In this document: one piece after another, positions 8,437-16,572 of the stretch
Layout of the letters: each line of letters opens with the position of its first letter
How positions within the stretch are numbered: position 1 is the stretch's first letter
DNA from: SYIM01 sp039800325
GTDB lineage: Bacteria; Pseudomonadota; Gammaproteobacteria; Burkholderiales; Burkholderiaceae_E
DNA length: 64,000 bases
Assembly (NCBI GenBank): GCA_039800325.1
Contig: JBDLQY010000256.1
Coordinates: forward strand, 36,305 to 100,304
Reading direction: 5' to 3'
The notes under the pieces: generated by a model
The model's input: the letters and a program-made list of their open reading frames with translations, nothing else
What the model was told of the DNA's origin: nothing
Database searches by the model: none
Made by a program: the position numbers and the translations under genes

Positions 8437-9864
8437 ATGAGCTCGATCAACTACAGCGAGAAAATCCCCAACAATGTCAACCTTGCCGAGGACCGCACCC
8501 TACAGCGCGCCCTTGAGCACTGGCAGCCTAATTATTTGAGCTGGTGGCAGGACATGGGCCCTGATGGCTCGCAAAACTTTGATGTGTATCTGCGGACGGC
8601 GGTCAGTGTCGATCCCCAGGGTTGGGCTCAATTCGGTCATGTGAAGATGCCGGACTACCGCTGGGGAATTTTCATGAACCCAGCTGAGGCAGGACGCAAG
8701 GTTCATTTTGGCGATCACAAGGGCGAAGACGCCTGGCAGGAAGTACCGGGCGAGCACCGCGCCAACCTGCGTCGCATCATCGTGACCCAGGGCGACACCG
8801 AGCCCGCCTCGGTTGAACAGCAACGCCACCTGGGACTGACGTGCCCCAGCCAGTACGATCTGCGCAACCTCTTCCAGGTCAATGTCGAGGAAGGCCGCCA
8901 CCTGTGGGCCATGGTGTATCTGCTGCATAAGCATTTCGGCCGCGATGGGCGCGAAGAAGCCGAAGCCCTGCTTGAGCGCCGTTCGGGCGATCAGGACAAC
9001 CCGCGCATTCTGGGCGCCTTCAATGAGCGCACTCCAGACTGGCTGTCGTTCTATATGTTCACTTACTTCACTGACCGCGATGGCAAGTTTCAGCTATGCG
9101 CGCTGGCTGAAAGCAGCTTTGATCCGCTGGCCCGCACGACGCGATTCATGTTGACCGAAGAGGCGCACCACATGTTTGTGGGCGAGTCTGGTGTTTCTCG
9201 GGTCATTCAGCGAACCTGTCAGGTCATGAACGAACTCAAGACAGACGACCCCGCAAAGATTCGTGCAGCCGGTGTCATTGACTTACCGACCCTGCAGCGG
9301 TATCTCAACTTCCATTTTTCGGTCACCGTCGATCTGTTCGGCGCTGATGAATCGAGTAATGCCGCGAATTTCTACAGCGCGGGTCTCAAGGGCCGCTTTG
9401 AGGAAGGCAAACGTAACGATGACCATGTGCTGCGCGGCGACACCTACAAGGTGCTTGCAGTTCGCGACGGTCGTCTCGTTGAACGGGAAGTGCCCATGCT
9501 GAACGCGCTCAACGAAGTGCTGCGCGATGATTACATTCGCGACTCAGCGGGCGGTGTAGAGCGCTGGAATCGTGTCATTGAAAAGGCGGCAATCCCCTTC
9601 CGGCTTAAGCTTCCTCATAAGGCTTTCCATCGCAAGATCGGCGCGCTTGCCAGCGTCCATGTGAGCCCAGACGGACAGTTCATAAGCCCCATCGACTGGG
9701 CGCTCAATGAGACGCAGTGGCTGCCTACCCCAGAAGATCGCGCTTTCGTGGCGTCGCTGATGGGCCGTGTCACCGAGCCGGGTCGCTTTGCCAACTGGAT
9801 TGCGCCGCCGGCCATGGGTATCAACCGACAGCCTGCCAACTTCGAGTACATTCGTTTCAACTGA
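8437..9864 (+). CDS. boxB: Benzoyl-CoA 2,3-epoxidase subunit BoxB
   Basis: 475 residues, standard for BoxB, the diiron monooxygenase that epoxidises benzoyl-CoA with O2. Helices carrying likely iron ligands are visible: NVEEGRHLWAMVYLLHKHFG and FMLTEEAHHMFVGESGV. The opening NYSEKIPNNVNLAEDR is typical of the family. It works with the reductase BoxA, encoded 19 bases downstream. AAGGA precedes the ATG. Nothing suggests damage. Confidence 0.96.
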   Translation: MSSINYSEKIPNNVNLAEDRTLQRALEHWQPNYLSWWQDMGPDGSQNFDVYLRTAVSVDPQGWAQFGHVKMPDYRWGIFMNPAEAGRKVHFGDHKGEDAWQEVPGEHRANLRRIIVTQGDTEPASVEQQRHLGLTCPSQYDLRNLFQVNVEEGRHLWAMVYLLHKHFGRDGREEAEALLERRSGDQDNPRILGAFNERTPDWLSFYMFTYFTDRDGKFQLCALAESSFDPLARTTRFMLTEEAHHMFVGESGVSRVIQRTCQVMNELKTDDPAKIRAAGVIDLPTLQRYLNFHFSVTVDLFGADESSNAANFYSAGLKGRFEEGKRNDDHVLRGDTYKVLAVRDGRLVEREVPMLNALNEVLRDDYIRDSAGGVERWNRVIEKAAIPFRLKLPHKAFHRKIGALASVHVSPDGQFISPIDWALNETQWLPTPEDRAFVASLMGRVTEPGRFANWIAPPAMGINRQPANFEYIRFN

Positions 9865-9883
9865 ACGCAGCTGGAGAAAGGCC

Positions 9884-11170
9884 ATGCAAGCTTCGTCGGC
9901 TGCGGTCGTGCGGCAGCATCTGATCGACCCGGAAATCTGTATTCGCTGCAATACCTGCGAAGCCACCTGTCCGCTTGGGGCGATCACGCATGACTCGCGC
10001 AACTACGTGGTCGACGCCGATAAGTGCAACAGTTGCATGGCCTGCGTGCCGCCCTGCCCTACAGGCTCGATCGACAACTGGCGAATCATGCCGCGCGAGC
10101 GCGCCTACACGGTTGATGAGCAATTGGGCTGGGATGAACTGCCCGCTGAGCTCGACGCGGCGGGCTTGCAGGTGTCCGCGGAAGGCGCACCCGGCCTGAC
10201 GAATGCGCTGGAGCCTGCGGTGGGCGGCCAGCCCGAGTCCGTTGCTGTCACAGCCGTTCCGGCACTGGCAAACCAGGTGGGCGCGGTACTGCCCCCCTGG
10301 TCAGCAGCCCACGCTTACACCAATCTATATGGACCCAGGTCGGCCAAAGCCAGCGTTCGTGCCACAGTTGTCGGCAATGTGCGCGTAACCGCCATGGGCC
10401 GTGACTACGATACGCACCATATCGTGCTGGATTTTGGTAACACCCCGTTTCCGGTGCTTGAGGGTCAGTCGGTGGGCATCGTGCCGCCTGGCGTCGATGC
10501 GCAGGGACGTCCGCATCATGCTCGACAGTACTCGGTGGCCAGTGCGCGAAACGGCGAGCGACCGGGCTACAACAATCTTGCGCTCACGGTAAAGCGTGTC
10601 CTTGAAGATCATCAGGGACGTCCGGTCCGCGGAGTCGCCTCTAACTATCTGTGCGATACCCAGGTGGGCGATACCGTCGAGGTGATAGGGCCCTTTGGCG
10701 CGTCGTTTCTGATGCCAAATCATCCGCGCTCGCACATTGTCATGATCTGTACCGGTACCGGTAGTGCGCCGATGCGCGCGATGACCGAATGGCGCCGGCG
10801 TCTCAGGCGATCGGGCAAATTTGAGAGCGGAAAGCTGATGCTGTTTTTCGGCGCGCGAACATCCGAAGACCTGCCTTATTTCGGCCCGCTGCAAAGCCTG
10901 CCGCATGACTTCATTGACATCAACTTTGCGTTTTCGCGGATACCCGGGCGTCCGCGCCGGTATGTGCAGGACCTTATGCGTGAGCGGGCAGCCGATCTGG
11001 CCGCGCTGCTCAGCGATCCGAATGCGTTTTTCTATGTCTGCGGACTGAAAGCCATGGAAGAGGGTGTCGTGCTTGCACTTCGTGACATTGCTGAGCAGGC
11101 GCAGCTCGACTGGCAGACGCTGGCCTCTCGCCTGCGCAGCGAAGCCCGTCTGCACCTGGAGACCTACTGA
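9884..11170 (+). CDS. boxA: Benzoyl-CoA 2,3-epoxidase, reductase subunit BoxA
   Basis: 428 residues. The N-terminus carries two [4Fe-4S] motifs: Cys19-x2-Cys22-x2-Cys25-x3-Cys29 and Cys48-x2-Cys51-x2-Cys54-x3-Cys58. A linker follows, then a ferredoxin-NADP reductase module with the FAD motif RQYSVASAR and the nucleotide motif MICTGTGSAPMRAM. It passes electrons from NADPH to BoxB. I start at ATG 9884 (GGAGAAAG just upstream), not at an earlier in-frame codon inside boxB. The stop is followed after 16 bases by a probable transporter gene. Confidence 0.95.
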   Translation: MQASSAAVVRQHLIDPEICIRCNTCEATCPLGAITHDSRNYVVDADKCNSCMACVPPCPTGSIDNWRIMPRERAYTVDEQLGWDELPAELDAAGLQVSAEGAPGLTNALEPAVGGQPESVAVTAVPALANQVGAVLPPWSAAHAYTNLYGPRSAKASVRATVVGNVRVTAMGRDYDTHHIVLDFGNTPFPVLEGQSVGIVPPGVDAQGRPHHARQYSVASARNGERPGYNNLALTVKRVLEDHQGRPVRGVASNYLCDTQVGDTVEVIGPFGASFLMPNHPRSHIVMICTGTGSAPMRAMTEWRRRLRRSGKFESGKLMLFFGARTSEDLPYFGPLQSLPHDFIDINFAFSRIPGRPRRYVQDLMRERAADLAALLSDPNAFFYVCGLKAMEEGVVLALRDIAEQAQLDWQTLASRLRSEARLHLETY

Positions 11171-11186
11171 TGAGGCGGCGCCCCGC

Positions 11187-12107
11187 TTGAGTGCGCCCCT
11201 GACGCTGCGTCTGGCACTACTGCTGGCGGTGCCGCCACTGATGTGGGCGGGTAACGCCGTCGCGGGCCGTCTGCTGGCCGGTGAGGTACCCCCCTTTGTG
11301 CTCAATGCCCTGCGCTGGCTGATCGCGATTCTGATTCTGCTGCCTCTGGGTTGGCAGGCGGTGGCCACTGCTCAGGCGCGAGCTGAGATCTGGCAGCGCT
11401 GGCGGCCTTTGTCTGTGCTGGGCTTGTTGGGCGTGGGCGCCTACAACGCCCTGCAGTATTGGGCGCTGGAAACCTCGACTGCTCTCAATGTCACGCTGAT
11501 CGCCGCAAGCCTTCCGGTGTGGATGCTCGCGCTGGGTGTAGCGGCGTTTGGTGTGCGTCCCAGCCGGCGCGAACTGTTGGGGGCGGGTATCTCGCTGGCG
11601 GGGGTCGCCGTGGTGATCGCGCGCGGTGATTGGGCGCAACTGGTATTGCTCAGGCCAGCCCCCGGCGATGGCCTGATGCTGCTCGCAGTCTTGGGCTGGG
11701 CCTGCTACAGCTGGTTGTTGGCACGGCCACATCCGTCACTCGCCCCGGGCTCGCGCCCCGACTGGAACTGGGCTGGTTTTCTGCTGGTGCAAGCCTTGTT
11801 CGGGATGCTTTGGGCGGGCGGTGCCGCCATCGGGGAGCTTGCCCTGGGTGAGGCTTCAATTCGGTGGTCGCCCGCTGTCCTGTTGGGGCTGGCCTTCATC
11901 GCGATCGGTCCGTCGGTGATTGCCTACCGAGTATGGGGTCTGGCGGTACCCAGGGCGGGCCCGGCGCTGGCGGGATTGTTTGCCAATCTGACGCCGCTGT
12001 TTGCGGCCGTTATGGGCTCCGGCCTGCTGGGCGAAGCCCCACAGGCGTATCACGCGCTGTCGTTTGTATTGATTGTGGCCGGAATCGTGGCGTCGATCAA
12101 ACGCTAA
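11187..12107 (+). CDS. DMT superfamily transporter (EamA domains)
   Basis: 306 residues and about ten transmembrane helices in two EamA repeats (first near PPLMWAGNAVAGRLL, second near LLAVLGWACYSWLLARPHP). I choose TTG at 11187, with GAGG about 11 bases upstream and only 16 bases past the boxA stop; the frame stays open further up but runs into boxA. Its position suggests co-transcription with the box operon, possibly exporting an intermediate. It overlaps the convergent ubiK by 3-4 bases. Confidence 0.78.
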   Translation: MSAPLTLRLALLLAVPPLMWAGNAVAGRLLAGEVPPFVLNALRWLIAILILLPLGWQAVATAQARAEIWQRWRPLSVLGLLGVGAYNALQYWALETSTALNVTLIAASLPVWMLALGVAAFGVRPSRRELLGAGISLAGVAVVIARGDWAQLVLLRPAPGDGLMLLAVLGWACYSWLLARPHPSLAPGSRPDWNWAGFLLVQALFGMLWAGGAAIGELALGEASIRWSPAVLLGLAFIAIGPSVIAYRVWGLAVPRAGPALAGLFANLTPLFAAVMGSGLLGEAPQAYHALSFVLIVAGIVASIKR

Positions 12108-12328
12108 CGCTCGCGCGTCTCAAGCGCGCGGAGGCGAGCCTCAAGAAGGGCTAGGCGCTCGCGCTCGAGCTCGAATTCTTCGCGCGTAACCAGCTCAAGC
12201 TTTTGAAAGCTCTGGGCCAGCAGGGCGCGCAGGTTGCGCTCGAGATCAGCTGCAGGACTGTTGCGCAGCAGCTCGCTTAGACGAGCCTGAGCCTGCGCAA
12301 GAAGCTCTTGAGGATTGGGACTCACCAT
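12104..12328 (-). CDS. ubiK: Ubiquinone biosynthesis accessory factor UbiK (BMFP/YqiC family)
   Basis: 74 residues, starting MVSPNPQELLAQ. The N-terminal helix is amphipathic (ARLSELLRNSPAADLERNLRALLAQ). The C-terminal half is a coiled coil beginning at VTREEFELERERLALLEARL, the hallmark of the YqiC/BMFP family. UbiK binds UbiJ and lipids and assists aerobic ubiquinone synthesis. The short start at 12328 is preferred; a longer in-frame reading to 12655 would cross the sigma54 promoter and the opposite gene's start. Confidence 0.88.
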   Translation of the reverse strand: MVSPNPQELLAQAQARLSELLRNSPAADLERNLRALLAQSFQKLELVTREEFELERERLALLEARLRALETRER

Positions 12329-12408
12329 AGAAAACGAGTCTAACACGCGATCGTTTGGGCATTCGACCGCCCGACTTTGGTGCAAAGCCAGATGAGCGGG
12401 CCGACGAA

Positions 12409-12425
12409 TGCACCGATGTGGTGCG
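12409..12425 (+). promoter_or_regulatory. NtrC-binding site
   Basis: TGCACC-N5-GGTGCG at 12409-12425 contains a perfect GCACC-N5-GGTGC dyad, the NtrC enhancer consensus. It lies about 75 bases upstream of the sigma54 promoter elements at 12488, as expected for an enhancer activating the operon under nitrogen limitation. Confidence 0.7.
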
Positions 12426-12487
12426 CGTTCGTGGCTTGCAACCCTCTGGCGGTGCGCCTGATGAGCGCAAATCTGCAATCGGCACGG

Positions 12488-12503
12488 TGGCACGGGAAAT
12501 GCA
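12488..12503 (+). promoter_or_regulatory. Sigma54 (RpoN) promoter of the outer membrane protein-glnK-amtB operon
   Basis: TGGCACG-GGAA-ATGCA matches the -24/-12 consensus TGGCACG-N4-TTGCA with one change. The invariant GG and GC are separated by the required 10 bases. It is about 60 bases upstream of the ATG at 12564, with an NtrC site further upstream. Confidence 0.78.
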
Positions 12504-12563
12504 CTGCTCCGACTCTCAACATAAAGCCTCTTTCCTCCTAATCCTCGATACGGGAGCTCCTCC

Positions 12564-13307
12564 ATGTTTAGGCATCTGATGTCTTGCCTCGCTGTCTCGC
12601 TCACGTGCGGCTCTGCCCTAGCCGCTGATCCGGCCCCCTTGACCGGTAACGTCATGCTCGCCAGCGACTATAAGTTTCGCGGTTTCACCCAGACCCGCTA
12701 CAAGCCTGCGCTGCAGGGTGGTTTTGATTTCGCACACAGCTCAGGTTTTTATGTAGGCAACTGGAATAGCAACGTGGAACAGTCGCTATTTGACGGGGCC
12801 AGCCTGGAGATGGACGTATATGGCGGTTTTAAAAAAGCCATGGGCGCCATCACCTATGACGTGGGCGTGATTCATTACGCGTATCCGGGCTCGGGTCTGA
12901 CGATCACCAAGATCGACAATACCGAAGCTTATGTTGGCGCAAGTGTGGGGCCGGTGAGCGCCAAGCTGTATTACGCGTTGACCGATTACTTTGACACCAA
13001 GACGCTGGCCGCCAGAAACGGGCTGTCCACCGACGGCACCACTTACCTGGACGTGACGGCAACAGTAGATCTAGGCAGCGGTTGGTCGGGTACTGCGCAC
13101 GCGGGCGTTCTCAGTATGAAGAACGCCGCCTCCAATGGCTATGCCAGCTCGGTGACTGACTACAAGCTGGGCATCAGCCGGGACATCTCGGGCTGGGTCT
13201 TGGGTGCTGCGTACGTCACGACCAGCAAGAAGGACTACTTCCCCACCGGCGATTTGAAGCCTGACGGTGACCCGCGACTTTTGGTCTCCCTGAGCAAAAC
13301 TTTCTGA
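12564..13307 (+). CDS. TIGR02001-family outer membrane protein
   Basis: 247 residues. A signal peptide (MFRHLMSCLAVSLTCGSALA) is followed by a beta-barrel-like chain with alternating aromatic residues, ending in Phe as outer membrane proteins do. LTGNVMLASDYKFRGFTQT is the opening typical of the TIGR02001 family, often encoded beside glnK-amtB in betaproteobacteria. It probably forms a pore or channel expressed under nitrogen limitation. GGAG lies 9 bases before the ATG. A short stem-loop separates it from glnK. Confidence 0.85.
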   Translation: MFRHLMSCLAVSLTCGSALAADPAPLTGNVMLASDYKFRGFTQTRYKPALQGGFDFAHSSGFYVGNWNSNVEQSLFDGASLEMDVYGGFKKAMGAITYDVGVIHYAYPGSGLTITKIDNTEAYVGASVGPVSAKLYYALTDYFDTKTLAARNGLSTDGTTYLDVTATVDLGSGWSGTAHAGVLSMKNAASNGYASSVTDYKLGISRDISGWVLGAAYVTTSKKDYFPTGDLKPDGDPRLLVSLSKTF

Positions 13308-13314
13308 GCAACCC

Positions 13315-13338
13315 GGACGCCGTCCAAGTATGGCGTCC
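13315..13338 (+). other. Intercistronic stem-loop before glnK
   Basis: GGACGCC (13315-13321) pairs perfectly with GGCGTCC (13332-13338) around a 10-base loop. There is no U-tract, and the glnK ribosome-binding site follows at once. It may stabilise the upstream mRNA or modulate glnK translation rather than terminate. Confidence 0.45.
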
Positions 13339-13354
13339 CTATGGAGCAATCGCC

Positions 13355-13693
13355 ATGAAGCTGATTACAGCCGTTATCAAACCCTTCAAGCTCGATGAGG
13401 TGCGTGAAGCCCTATCGGCCATCGGCGTGCAGGGCGTCACCGTTACCGAAGTTAAAGGCTTCGGCCGACAGAAAGGCCATACCGAACTCTATCGAGGCGC
13501 TGAATACGTCGTCGATTTTCTGCCCAAGGTCAAGATCGAGGCGGCCGTCGCGGACGATCTCGCCGAGCGCGTGGTGGAGGCGATTGAGTCGTCAGCGCGC
13601 ACCGGCAAAATCGGTGATGGAAAGATCTTTATTTACGACCTTGAACAAGTGATCCGGATTCGTACCGGAGAAACCGGCAATGAGGCGCTCTGA
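13355..13693 (+). CDS. glnK: Nitrogen regulatory protein P-II (GlnK)
   Basis: 112 residues, exactly the family length. The T-loop has Tyr51 in YRGAEYVVDF, the uridylylation site. The C-terminal signature TGKIGDGKIFI is present. PII trimers sense ATP/ADP and 2-oxoglutarate; GlnK types block the AmtB channel when ammonium is plentiful. It lies 22 bases upstream of amtB in the nitrogen-controlled operon. GGAG precedes the ATG. Confidence 0.96.
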   Translation: MKLITAVIKPFKLDEVREALSAIGVQGVTVTEVKGFGRQKGHTELYRGAEYVVDFLPKVKIEAAVADDLAERVVEAIESSARTGKIGDGKIFIYDLEQVIRIRTGETGNEAL

Positions 13694-13715
13694 GGCGCTA
13701 CACCGACACGGAGTA

Positions 13716-15116
13716 ATGATGATGACTCGCTTAATCAAAAATCTGGGCGGCGCTGCGCTGATGGCGCTGGCCCCTTTAGGCGCCGCTTTCGCGGGCGATG
13801 CGCCCGTGCCGAACAAGGGCGATACGGCCTGGATGACGGTTGCCACACTGCTGGTGATTTTGATGACCATTCCTGGCCTCGCCCTGTTTTATGGTGGCCT
13901 GGTCCGTGCGAAGAATATGCTGTCTGTTTTGATGCAGATCTTCGTGATTTTCTCGATGATTGTGGTGCTCTGGGCAGTCTATGGCTACACGCTAGCCTTC
14001 GGCGGCGATGGCAGCTTTTACGGCACCTTCGACAAGCTCTTTTTGAAAGGCATTACGCCCGACTCGGTAGCCGCCACCTTCAGCAAGGGCGTGGTGATTC
14101 CTGAGCTGAGCTTTGTAGCCTTCCAGGCCACGTTTGCTGCAATTACCTGCGCCCTGATCGTGGGCGGCTTCGCAGAGCGCGCGCGTTTCTCGGCAGTTCT
14201 GTTGTTTTGCGTGCTGTGGTTCACCTTCTGCTACATCCCCCTGGCGCACATGGTCTGGTACTGGGCCGGTCCGGACGCCATCACTGATGAGAAATCGCTC
14301 GAGGCCGTAACCGCCGCCGCCGGTTTTCTCTGGGCCAAGGGTGCACTTGATTTCGCCGGCGGCACAGTGGTGCACATCAACGCGGGTGTGGCAGGTCTGG
14401 TGGGTGCGTATGTCATCGGCAAGCGGGTGGGTTATGGTCGCGAGGCGATGGCACCTCACTCGCTGGTGATGACCATGATCGGCGCTTCGCTGTTGTGGGT
14501 GGGCTGGTTTGGGTTCAACGCGGGCTCCAATCTCGAGGCCAATGGCGTGACTGCGCTGGCGTTCGTGAACACCCTGGTGGCGACGGCTGCGGCGACCATG
14601 TCCTGGATGCTTGGCGAGTGGATGGCCAAGGGTAAGCCTTCGATGCTGGGCGCAGCGTCCGGCGCGGTTGCGGGCCTCGTGGCCATCACGCCCGCCTGCG
14701 GCTTCGTCGGTCCGATGGGCGCGATCATCATCGGTCTGGTTTCGGGCATGCTGTGTTTGTGGGGCGTCAATGGTCTCAAGCGCATGCTGGGTGCTGATGA
14801 CTCGCTGGACGTGTTTGGCGTGCATGGCGTGGGCGGTATCGTTGGGGCGCTTTTGACCGGCGTGTTTGCTGCGCCCTCGCTAGGCGGAACGGGCATCTTC
14901 GACTACGTGAAAAACGCCGCGAACCCCGACTATGCGATTGGCGCCCAGGTGTGGGTGCAGTTGCAGGGCGTGCTGATCACGATTGCGTGGTCTGCCATCG
15001 TTGCCTTCATTGCCTTCAAGATCGTCGACATGATGGTCGGGCTGCGAGTGGCGGAAGACGAGGAGCGCGAGGGTCTTGACATCGTTTCGCACGGTGAATC
15101 GGCTTACCGCAACTAA
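13716..15116 (+). CDS. amtB: Ammonium transporter AmtB
   Basis: 466 residues: an N-terminal cleavable signal (ending about AAFAGDA) then eleven transmembrane helices. Family landmarks are visible: GLALFYGGLVRAKN, FAGGTVVHINAGVAGLVGAYV with the first pore histidine, and VFGVHGVGGIVGALLTG with the second. Three ATG codons in a row (13716, 13719, 13722) make the exact start uncertain; GGAG just upstream favours the first or second. It is coupled to glnK and followed by a strong terminator. Confidence 0.95.
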   Translation: MMMTRLIKNLGGAALMALAPLGAAFAGDAPVPNKGDTAWMTVATLLVILMTIPGLALFYGGLVRAKNMLSVLMQIFVIFSMIVVLWAVYGYTLAFGGDGSFYGTFDKLFLKGITPDSVAATFSKGVVIPELSFVAFQATFAAITCALIVGGFAERARFSAVLLFCVLWFTFCYIPLAHMVWYWAGPDAITDEKSLEAVTAAAGFLWAKGALDFAGGTVVHINAGVAGLVGAYVIGKRVGYGREAMAPHSLVMTMIGASLLWVGWFGFNAGSNLEANGVTALAFVNTLVATAAATMSWMLGEWMAKGKPSMLGAASGAVAGLVAITPACGFVGPMGAIIIGLVSGMLCLWGVNGLKRMLGADDSLDVFGVHGVGGIVGALLTGVFAAPSLGGTGIFDYVKNAANPDYAIGAQVWVQLQGVLITIAWSAIVAFIAFKIVDMMVGLRVAEDEEREGLDIVSHGESAYRN

Positions 15117-15135
15117 GCGACCGCTTCTCTGAGCT

Positions 15136-15167
15136 AAACGGGGCGCCTGCGGGTGCCCCGTTTGTTT
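15136..15167 (+). terminator. Intrinsic terminator after amtB
   Basis: AAACGGGGC (15136-15144) pairs perfectly with GCCCCGTTT (15155-15163), followed by GTTTG. It ends the outer membrane protein-glnK-amtB transcript ahead of gshA. Confidence 0.8.
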
Positions 15168-15269
15168 GAGGCAGGCTGGATTTCGGCGCGGATTGAGCGG
15201 ACTCAATCGAGGATATGGTCGCGGCGTACAATGGAAGGCCCTGCCCGACCCTTAAATTGCCTGCCGCCC

Positions 15270-16562
15270 ATGGTTCCCCATCTTGTCACCGCCATGCAAG
15301 GTCCGCTGCACGACATCGAGCGCCGTATGCTGGATGCCACGCCGCAGATCGAGCGCTGGTTCCGCCTCGAGTGGCAGGACCACACGCCGCCCTTCTACGG
15401 GTCGGTAGACCTGCGTAATGCGGGCTTTAAACTCGCGCCGGTTGATACCAATCTGTTTCCCGGCGGCTTCAACAATTTATCTGAGCCTATGCTGCCGCTG
15501 GCGGTTCAGGCAGCGATGGCTGCGATTGAAAAATACTGTCCAGATGCGCGCAATCTGCTGCTTATCCCCGAGAATCACACCCGAAACACCTACTACCTGC
15601 GCAATGTCCACCGGCTATCGATGATTCTGCGTCAGACCGGGCTTAACGTGCGGCTGGGTTCGCTGAATCCAGAGATCACCGAGCCCACCACGCTCGAGCT
15701 GCCCGATGGCGAGCAACTGGTGCTTGAGCCCCTGGTGCGTAAAGGTAAGCGCGTCATGCTTGAGGGTTTCGATCCGTGCTCGATCCTGCTAAACAATGAC
15801 CTCTCGGCAGGGCTGCCCGCCATCCTGACCGATGTGCATGAGCAGGTGCTGCTGCCGCCCTTGCATGCGGGGTGGGCGGTCCGCCGCAAGACGAGGCACT
15901 TTGCCGCCTACAACGAAGTCGTCAAGCGATTCGCTAAGCTGATCGATATCGACCCTTGGCTGATCAACCCCTATTTCGCGGCGTGTGGTGGTATCGATTT
16001 TCACGAACGAGAGGGCGAGGAGTGTCTGGCCTCCAATGTGGACTCGCTGCTTAAGCAGATTCGCCTGAAGTACCGTGAGTACGGCATCACCGAAACCCCT
16101 TTTGTGATCGTCAAAGCAGATGCCGGCACCTATGGCATGGGCGTTATGTCGGTCAAAGATGCTGAAGAGGTCCGTAATCTCAACCGCAAGCAGCGCAACA
16201 AGATGGCGGTGGTCAAAGAGGGTCTGCAGGTCAGTGATGTCATCCTGCAGGAAGGCGTCCATACCTTTGAGACGGTCGAATCCGGGGTGGCTGAGCCTGT
16301 GGTCTACATGATCGACCGCTACGTGGTGGGTGGGTTTTACCGAGTGCATACGACGCGCGGCAAGGACGAAAACCTAAACGCGCCGGGCATGCATTTCGTA
16401 CCCCTTCCTTTTGCCTCCAGCTGCAATTTGCCCGACTCCAAAGGCGAGCCTGATTGCGCCCCCAATCGTTTCTACGCGTACGGAGTGGTTGCCCGGCTGG
16501 CGTTGCTGGCGGCCTCGATTGAGCTCGAGCAGACCGACCCCGATCAGGCCCGATACGGTTGA
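15270..16562 (+). CDS. gshA: Glutamate-cysteine ligase (GshA, betaproteobacterial/ferrooxidans type)
   Basis: 430 residues of the TIGR02049 type of glutamate-cysteine ligase, which makes gamma-glutamylcysteine, the first step of glutathione synthesis. Typical stretches are WFRLEWQDHTPPFYGSVDLR, VDTNLFPGGFNNL, IVKADAGTYGMGVM (nucleotide-binding) and YMIDRYVVGGFYRVH. The start MVPHLVTAM at 15270 matches the usual family N-terminus; the frame is open further upstream, and ATG 15294 is a weaker choice. gshB follows after 10 bases. Confidence 0.93.
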   Translation: MVPHLVTAMQGPLHDIERRMLDATPQIERWFRLEWQDHTPPFYGSVDLRNAGFKLAPVDTNLFPGGFNNLSEPMLPLAVQAAMAAIEKYCPDARNLLLIPENHTRNTYYLRNVHRLSMILRQTGLNVRLGSLNPEITEPTTLELPDGEQLVLEPLVRKGKRVMLEGFDPCSILLNNDLSAGLPAILTDVHEQVLLPPLHAGWAVRRKTRHFAAYNEVVKRFAKLIDIDPWLINPYFAACGGIDFHEREGEECLASNVDSLLKQIRLKYREYGITETPFVIVKADAGTYGMGVMSVKDAEEVRNLNRKQRNKMAVVKEGLQVSDVILQEGVHTFETVESGVAEPVVYMIDRYVVGGFYRVHTTRGKDENLNAPGMHFVPLPFASSCNLPDSKGEPDCAPNRFYAYGVVARLALLAASIELEQTDPDQARYG

Positions 16563-16572
16563 GAGGCCGACA

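Noticed and set aside
10325..11368. 347-residue minus-strand frame across boxA
   Set aside because: Shadow of boxA and the DMT gene; no family resemblance and no start signal.
12329..12655. N-terminal extension of ubiK to 183 residues
   Set aside because: It would cross the sigma54 promoter, the NtrC site and the opposite gene's start; the family is about 70-100 residues, and MVSPNPQELL at 12328 fits.
13992..14825. 277-residue histidine/arginine-rich frame opposite amtB
   Set aside because: Typical GC-rich antisense shadow; amtB is certain on the other strand.
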